From NCBI GenBank assembly GCA_002429085.1, contig DIYR01000143.1, positions 1 through 45,576 of the forward strand: 45,576 bases of DNA, read 5' to 3'. Under the pieces are notes generated by a model that saw nothing but the letters and a program-made list of their open reading frames with translations, was not told where the DNA came from and did not search any database. This DNA comes from Flavobacteriales bacterium UBA6049. GTDB taxonomy: Bacteria; Bacteroidota; Bacteroidia; Flavobacteriales_G; Salibacteraceae. Made by a program: the position numbers and the translations under genes. Below, piece by piece: positions 40,687 through 45,576 of this stretch (the stretch's first letter is position 1; each line of letters starts with the position of its first letter).

Positions 40687-41937
40687 CTAGTTCTTGGCAT
40701 TTCCAAAATCATCATACAATAAGTACTTTCTCCTCATCTTTAAATAACTACTTAGCTCCTTACTCCAAGTAGCTTTTATCTCCGTCTCTGATTTGTTCGC
40801 TTCAATATCTAAGCGAAGCTGATCTGTACCAGTCAATAGATCAAAGAATCCATTGGGGTTGAAATATGGTTTCGTCTGATTCTTTTTCCAGTCTCCATAG
40901 AAAATGAGCATCCACTTCAAATAAATACCCTTAAACTCTGTTGCGAATTCTCCATTCATGGCTCGTAAATCAAATCCTTTACAGTTCATTCCGCGCAATT
41001 TTGGGTTTCTTGCACCCTCTCGAGAAGTAGGAACAAACTCAAAATATCCTCTTCTAAATTGCGGGTGGCCAAGTACTTGAAACGGAAAATCCGTTCCTCT
41101 ACCAACACTTATTGGTGTTCCTTCAAACAAACCTAAACTCGGATACAAATAGATAGATGTCATATTTGGGAGATTCGGAGATGGCTTTACTTCCAATTGA
41201 AACAAATCATCGTGTTCATATCCTTCACATGGTATCACAGCTAAATTCAATGTTGATTCAGTACTCATCCATTCTTCACCAACGATCATTTTTGCTAATT
41301 CACCCACGGTTAATCCATGTACCAAAGGAATTGGGTGTATTCCTACAAATGATTGAAACTCTTTCTCTAATATCGGCCCATCCACGTAAAAACCATTAGG
41401 ATTTGGACGATCTAAAATCCAACACTCTATCTCATTTTCTGCACATGCTTCCATCACATAATGCATCGTAGAGATATATGTATAGTAACGTACCCCTACA
41501 TCTTGAATATCAAACAAAACAACATCTATCTCCTTTAACTGTGCTGGAGTAGGTTTTTTGTTCTTACCGTATAAAGAGATCACCTTTAAACCAGTTTCTT
41601 TATCGACCCCAGAAGATATCGTTGCACCGGCATCGGCTGTTCCTCTAAAGCCGTGCTCAGGTGCGAATACTTTTTCAATCTGAATCCCTCTACTGAGTAA
41701 GGTATCTACCAAATGAACACCATCAATCAAACTAGTGTGATTAGCTACAACAGCTATTTTCTTACCTTCTAATTCAGATAACCTATAAAGTAGCAGTTGC
41801 TCTGCGCCAGTGCTCACATCTTTATCAAAAATTTTTCTGTTCTTTTGTAGTGAAGTGGTTTGAAGCAATTGAGCTGACACTTGCAGGGCACTACATATCA
41901 GCACGCTCAATAAAATAACTACTTTCGCTCTGTTCAA
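40687..41937 (-). CDS. namZ: Exo-beta-N-acetylmuramidase NamZ (DUF1343)
   Basis: An exported glycosidase of 416 residues that removes terminal MurNAc from peptidoglycan fragments in characterised NamZ proteins. A signal peptide covers residues 1-22 (NRAKVVILLSVLICSALQVS). Family landmarks are VFAPEHGFRGTADAGA, VVLFDIQDVGVRYYTYISTM, CWILDRPNPNGFYVDGP and IPLVHGLTVGELAKMI. The start is TTG 41935-41937: an in-frame stop lies upstream with no ATG between, and this start gives an ideal signal peptide. It is transcribed divergently from the permease gene (81 bases between starts) and probably drives bcp downstream. Confidence 0.92.
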   Translation of the reverse strand: MNRAKVVILLSVLICSALQVSAQLLQTTSLQKNRKIFDKDVSTGAEQLLLYRLSELEGKKIAVVANHTSLIDGVHLVDTLLSRGIQIEKVFAPEHGFRGTADAGATISSGVDKETGLKVISLYGKNKKPTPAQLKEIDVVLFDIQDVGVRYYTYISTMHYVMEACAENEIECWILDRPNPNGFYVDGPILEKEFQSFVGIHPIPLVHGLTVGELAKMIVGEEWMSTESTLNLAVIPCEGYEHDDLFQLEVKPSPNLPNMTSIYLYPSLGLFEGTPISVGRGTDFPFQVLGHPQFRRGYFEFVPTSREGARNPKLRGMNCKGFDLRAMNGEFATEFKGIYLKWMLIFYGDWKKNQTKPYFNPNGFFDLLTGTDQLRLDIEANKSETEIKATWSKELSSYLKMRRKYLLYDDFGNAKN

Positions 41938-42018
41938 CTGTTTGAAATTTACAAGGGGCTAATGATTAGCTAACTTAGACTAAACAACGGATATAGCAAC
42001 TTTCAATTCAGTAAAATC

Positions 42019-43248
42019 GTGAACTTCGAGTTCTTTATCGCTAAACGAATAGGTCAAAAACAAGACCAATCTCAAAAAAAATCAGGTACACGCCCTATTA
42101 TCGCCATTGCCATTGGTGGGATAATTATTGGTGTTGCTGTTATGATTCTTAGTCTTGCCATTTTAACTGGATTTCAAAACGAAATCAAACAAAAAGTGAT
42201 CGGTTTTGGGGGCCATATTCAAATCAATGTTTTTCAAAGTGAGGATGGTTTTGAGCAATCCCCCATTGATAGAAGGCAAGATTTTGTCTCCAAAATCACA
42301 CAACTACATGAAGTTGAATCGATTTCAGTATACGCAAACAAAGCAGGAATTTTAAAACAAGAAGATGCAATTCAAGGAATTGTTTTGAAAGGTGTTGACA
42401 GCACTTTCAATTGGGAGTTTTTTCAGCGCTATCTAAAAGAAGGAGCCATACCAACTTACGGATTTCAACGGTCAGATTCTGTATTAATATCTGCTTCTAT
42501 AGCAAAACAAATGAAACTTTCTGTTGGCGATAGGTTCATGGTATTCTTCATTCAAAATGATAAACCAAGGCCTCGTAAATTCTACGTTTCAGGAATCTAT
42601 AATACGGGGTTAACTGATTTTGATAATCTTTATTTGATTGGAGACATTCAACACGTACAACGATTAAATGGATGGGATAAAACGGCTGTTGGTGGATTTG
42701 AAATTAATGTTCACAACTTTGATCAGCTTGCCGAAAGTGAAAAAGCTATCTTCAAGAACATCCCCTATGCTTATAAAACCACATCTATCGATCAGCGTTT
42801 TCCTGATATTTTCAGTTGGCTAGAACTACAAGACATCAATGTGATTATTATCGTCTCACTCGTAATTCTTGTTTCTGCTATCAATATGACTTCTGCTCTA
42901 CTTATTTTGATATTAGACAGAACACAAATGATAGGAATACTAAAAGCATTAGGTAGTGATGATTGGAGCATCCAAAAAATATTCTTGTATCAAGCCATGT
43001 TCTTAATCAGCATAGGTATCTTCTGGGGAAACATACTTGGACTTGGGCTTGGGTTTATTCAACTAAAATATGGAATCATTAAACTCCCAGAAGCTACGTA
43101 TTACCTCACTAAGGTGCCGATTAACTTCGAGTTATCTCACATATTAGTTCTTAACATTGGGACACTTGTTTTGTGTACAATAATGTTAATTATCCCAACT
43201 TATATAGTAACCTCAATTTCACCAGTAAAAGCCATACGATTCAATTGA
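42019..43248 (+). CDS. FtsX-type ABC transporter permease (LolC/LolE-like)
   Basis: A 409-residue inner-membrane protein with the MacB/FtsX layout: one N-terminal helix (IIAIAIGGIIIGVAVMILSL, ~30-55), a large periplasmic domain (~60-265), then three C-terminal helices (INVIIIVSLVILVSAINMTS, FLISIGIFWGNILGLGLGFI, LVLNIGTLVLCTIMLIIPTY). The N-terminus (MNFEFFIAKRI) is like LolC/LolE, which release lipoproteins from the inner membrane together with ATPase LolD. The start is GTG 42019. No ATPase gene is next to it, so it would use a partner encoded elsewhere. Confidence 0.88.
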   Translation: MNFEFFIAKRIGQKQDQSQKKSGTRPIIAIAIGGIIIGVAVMILSLAILTGFQNEIKQKVIGFGGHIQINVFQSEDGFEQSPIDRRQDFVSKITQLHEVESISVYANKAGILKQEDAIQGIVLKGVDSTFNWEFFQRYLKEGAIPTYGFQRSDSVLISASIAKQMKLSVGDRFMVFFIQNDKPRPRKFYVSGIYNTGLTDFDNLYLIGDIQHVQRLNGWDKTAVGGFEINVHNFDQLAESEKAIFKNIPYAYKTTSIDQRFPDIFSWLELQDINVIIIVSLVILVSAINMTSALLILILDRTQMIGILKALGSDDWSIQKIFLYQAMFLISIGIFWGNILGLGLGFIQLKYGIIKLPEATYYLTKVPINFELSHILVLNIGTLVLCTIMLIIPTYIVTSISPVKAIRFN

Positions 43249-43267
43249 TTTCAGATATTTTCGCGAC

Positions 43268-44641
43268 ATGATTAATAAAGAAAAAAAGGTTTACGATAAT
43301 ATACTTGAAACCATTGGAGATACTCCAATGATCAAGATGAGCAATATTGCTTCAGATTTTCCATGTGATGTTTTTGCTAAAGTTGAGTATTTCAACCCTG
43401 GTCATTCTGTAAAAGATCGAATGGCATTGAAAATGATCGAGGATGCAGAAGCCGAAGGAAAACTAAAACCAGGAGGTACTATCATTGAGTGTACTTCTGG
43501 AAATACAGGAATGGGACTTGCTTTAGCTGCAGTGATTAAAGGATACAAATTAATTTGTACACTTAGCGATAAACAATCCAAAGAGAAAATGGATATTCTG
43601 AGAGCAATGGGAGCTGAAATCTATGTTTGCCCTACCAGCGTTCCACCAGAACACCCAGAATCGTACTACTCAGTGGCAGAACGTTTGAATAAAGAAATTC
43701 CTAACTCTTTTTACCCATACCAATACGATAACTTATCCAATAGACAAGCGCATTACGAAAGTACTGGACCTGAAATTTGGGAACAAACAGAAGGTAAAAT
43801 CACCCATTTCGTTGTTGGTGTAGGTACTGGTGGTACTATTTCAGGTGTAGCAAAGTATTTGAAAGAGAAAAATCCAAACATCAAGATTTGGGGTGTTGAT
43901 TCTTATGGTTCTGTATTCAAAAAATACCATGAGACTGGCATATTTGATGAGAACGAAATCTACAGTTATATCACGGAAGGAATTGGAGAGGATATTCTTC
44001 CTAAGAATGTCGATTTCAGTTTAATCGATCACTTCGAAAAAGTAACTGATAAAGATGGTGCGCTGGTTGCCCGCGAATTAGCTAAAAAAGAAGGTCTATT
44101 TCTGGGTTATTCTTGTGGTTCTGCATTTCAAGGACTCCGTCAGTTGAAAGATGAATTAAAACCAAACGACTGTGTCGTAGTATTATTCCATGATCATGGA
44201 AGTAGATATGTAGGAAAAATCTACAACGATGATTGGATGAAAGATCGTGGATTCATAGCAGATACAGAGCAAACAGTAGCTGATTTCATTCGTCCTAATA
44301 TGAATAGAGATTTAGTTGCTGTTAAAACAGAAGAATTGGTTCAACATGCTATTGATAAAATGAGATCCTCAGATGTTTCTCAACTTCCAGTTTTGAAGAA
44401 TGATGAATTAGTTGGATCAATAGATGATGCTCATCTCTTTCAGCAATTAGTAGATGATGCAGAGGTAAAAGGAAAACTTATTGGTGATGTAATGGGTAAG
44501 CCATTTCCTGTTGTTGATCATAATACTCCAATGAAAGAATTGAGTAAATTGATTAATAGAGAAAATAGTGCCGTTATGACCCAGTGGCATGGAAAATGGC
44601 ACATTATTACTAAACATGATATTATTGGCGCGATTGGGTAA
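43268..44641 (+). CDS. Cystathionine beta-synthase-type PLP enzyme with CBS domains
   Basis: A 457-residue protein in which a fold type II PLP enzyme (residues 1-330) is joined to two C-terminal CBS domains (~335-457). The PLP Lys49 is in NPGHSVKDRMA, the phosphate-binding loop is CTSGNTGMGLA and the glycine-rich GVGTGGTISGVAKYLKEKNP is present. This architecture matches cystathionine beta-synthase; cysteine synthases lack the CBS pair. The CBS part (VQHAIDKMRSSDVSQLPVLK and GDVMGKPFPVVDHNTPMKEL) would bind an adenosyl ligand and control activity. The N-terminal heme-binding region of the human enzyme is absent. The BtuF-like gene starts one base after the stop. Confidence 0.93.
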   Translation: MINKEKKVYDNILETIGDTPMIKMSNIASDFPCDVFAKVEYFNPGHSVKDRMALKMIEDAEAEGKLKPGGTIIECTSGNTGMGLALAAVIKGYKLICTLSDKQSKEKMDILRAMGAEIYVCPTSVPPEHPESYYSVAERLNKEIPNSFYPYQYDNLSNRQAHYESTGPEIWEQTEGKITHFVVGVGTGGTISGVAKYLKEKNPNIKIWGVDSYGSVFKKYHETGIFDENEIYSYITEGIGEDILPKNVDFSLIDHFEKVTDKDGALVARELAKKEGLFLGYSCGSAFQGLRQLKDELKPNDCVVVLFHDHGSRYVGKIYNDDWMKDRGFIADTEQTVADFIRPNMNRDLVAVKTEELVQHAIDKMRSSDVSQLPVLKNDELVGSIDDAHLFQQLVDDAEVKGKLIGDVMGKPFPVVDHNTPMKELSKLINRENSAVMTQWHGKWHIITKHDIIGAIG

Positions 44642-44642
44642 A

Positions 44643-45431
44643 ATGAATTTTACCGATCAACTCAATAGAACAATTACATTAAATCAACCAGCGAAACGCA
44701 TTGTTTCGCTGGTTCCCTCTCAAACAGAGTTTCTTTTTGATATTGGGTTAGATGCAGAAATAGTAGGAATCACAAACTTCTGTATCCATCCAAGGGAGAA
44801 ATACCTTTCTAAAAACAGAATTGGTGGTACAAAGAGCCCAGATATCAAACACGTTGAAGCACTGAACCCAGATTTAATCATCGCCAATAAAGAAGAAAAT
44901 AACAAAGCTGATATTGATCTTCTTGCAAAGAACTTTCCTGTTTGGATTAGTGATATAAATACACTGGATGATGCCTATGCCATGATGGTTAATATTGGAA
45001 AGCTTACAGGAAAAGAGAGAGAAGCAAATGTGATTCAACAAGCTATTGAGCGATCTTTTAAGAGCTTGCCGTCATATTCTTCTACATTATCTACCATTTA
45101 TTTGATATGGAATAAGCCTTATATGGCTGCTGGAAATGATACTTTCATCTCTCACTTGCTAGAAAAAGCTGGCTTTAGAAACATAATTAGTGCTACTAGA
45201 TACCCTGAGATCTCATTAGAACGGCTCCAAGAGTTGGCTCCAGAAACACTCTTACTTTCCTCAGAGCCGTACCCATTCAATGAAAGGCATTGTGTAGAAT
45301 TACAAAAGTTACTTCCCACTACAAAAGTTGGAATCGTAGATGGGGAGTTATTCTCATGGTACGGCTCAAGATTACAGTATTCTACTTCATACTTTATTAA
45401 ACTCATTAATAACCTTAAAGAAGCATCATAA
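44643..45431 (+). CDS. BtuF-like helical-backbone metal/cobalamin-binding protein
   Basis: A 262-residue protein of the periplasmic-binding-like class III fold. ATG 44643 lies one base after the preceding stop and is chosen because it gives the family N-terminus (LNRTITLNQPAKRIVSLVPS, QTEFLFDIGL). Other landmarks are VGITNFCIHPREK, VEALNPDLIIANKEENNKAD, IWNKPYMAAGNDTFISHLLE and GIVDGELFSWYGSRL, close to cobalamin-binding BtuF relatives. No signal peptide is visible, so it may stay in the cytoplasm or lack the usual transport role. No transporter permease or ATPase lies next to it in the window. Confidence 0.85.
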   Translation: MNFTDQLNRTITLNQPAKRIVSLVPSQTEFLFDIGLDAEIVGITNFCIHPREKYLSKNRIGGTKSPDIKHVEALNPDLIIANKEENNKADIDLLAKNFPVWISDINTLDDAYAMMVNIGKLTGKEREANVIQQAIERSFKSLPSYSSTLSTIYLIWNKPYMAAGNDTFISHLLEKAGFRNIISATRYPEISLERLQELAPETLLLSSEPYPFNERHCVELQKLLPTTKVGIVDGELFSWYGSRLQYSTSYFIKLINNLKEAS

Positions 45432-45444
45432 CCATATCTATTTC

Positions 45445-45452
45445 TACTTTTG
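45445..45452 (+). promoter_or_regulatory. Putative -7 element of the patatin-like gene
   Basis: TACTTTTG matches TAnnTTTG and ends 15 bases before the ATG at 45468. Confidence 0.5.
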
Positions 45453-45467
45453 GGTAGGATTTACACC

Positions 45468-45576
45468 ATGCTGTACACACGTTTTCTCGCATTCGTATTT
45501 CTAGTTACTTGTGCTTTTGTTTCTCAAGCTCAGCGCAAGGTTGGCTTAGTACTCAGTGGTGGTGGTGCAGATGGCT
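45468..45576 (+). CDS. Patatin-like phospholipase (5' end only)
   Basis: The gene starts at ATG 45468-45470 and runs off the right edge after 36 codons. Residues 1-22 are a signal peptide (LYTRFLAFVFLVTCAFVSQA), then RKVGLVLSGGGADG, the strand and oxyanion-hole glycine loop that open patatin domains. The usual reading is GGGA(R/K)G; Asp at this position is less common. The catalytic Ser and Asp lie beyond the window. The signal sequence suggests a periplasmic or outer-membrane lipase, as in the many Bacteroidetes patatin-BamA fusions, but that cannot be checked here. Confidence 0.85.
   Translation, partial: MLYTRFLAFVFLVTCAFVSQAQRKVGLVLSGGGADG

Noticed and set aside
1..45576. Mobile elements, CRISPR array or phage island
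   Set aside because: No transposase, integrase, phage structural gene, spaced direct repeats or target-site duplication was found; gene content and composition look uniform.

Overview
The window looks like chromosomal DNA of a low-GC, probably marine member of the Bacteroidetes. The evidence is type IX secretion (T9SS) C-terminal sorting domains of both the type A and type B kind, promoters of the TAnnTTTG (-7) type, no clear Shine-Dalgarno sequences, frequent TTG starts, and typical Bacteroidetes gene families (DUF1573, NamZ/DUF1343, a two-subunit-style PD-(D/E)XK recombination nuclease, a ~480-residue GAPDH). Flavobacteriales or a close relative is my guess; the sequence alone does not fix the order. 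I see no insertion sequence, phage, CRISPR array or tRNA/rRNA gene.

Layout. 1-9463: an outer-membrane-type protein (partial), valS, a lipoprotein with a very short membrane-protein ORF behind it, a DUF1573 protein, a class I aminotransferase, a structured intergenic region that may be a small RNA (about 5590-5780), an AddB-like nuclease with a TPR protein, and a small conserved-looking protein. 9670-16987: an ElaA-type acetyltransferase, an SRPBCC protein, a GAPDH with a long N-terminal extension, a DegP/HtrA protease, then a tightly overlapping operon lipoprotein-dapF-acetyltransferase-mltG (lysine/peptidoglycan precursor synthesis and glycan-strand termination). 16984-20343: three universal-stress-type proteins and a Crp/Fnr regulator, all on the minus strand, with a perfect Fnr-type palindrome (TGAT-N4-ATCA) in front of the stress genes.

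20629-29606 is the most unusual part. Four genes with gaps of only 3-5 bases encode (i) a fusion of a SPOR-like domain, a TolC-like coiled-coil outer-membrane factor and a GH18-like glycosidase domain, (ii) an HlyD-type periplasmic adaptor, (iii) a cytoplasmic protein made of a pseudo-receiver, a Cys-rich zinc-ribbon (TackOD1-like) and a GGDEF-like domain that has lost GGDEF, and (iv) a membrane family-2 glycosyltransferase with D, DxD and QRLRW motifs. I read this as a synthase-dependent exopolysaccharide machine that uses a tripartite (TolC/HlyD-like) exit path with a built-in glycan hydrolase and a c-di-GMP-free(?) control protein. Two receiver-histidine kinase proteins follow it. Next come two tandemly duplicated nidogen-domain surface proteins (29671-34307) that carry different T9SS sorting signals; an extracellular-matrix or adhesion theme for the whole block is an inference.

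34735-45576 is housekeeping: thrS-infC-rpmI-rplT (infC has no ATG start), a TPR lipoprotein, recA, namZ-bcp, a LolC/E-type permease, a cystathionine beta-synthase-type enzyme, a BtuF-like protein and the start of a patatin-like phospholipase.
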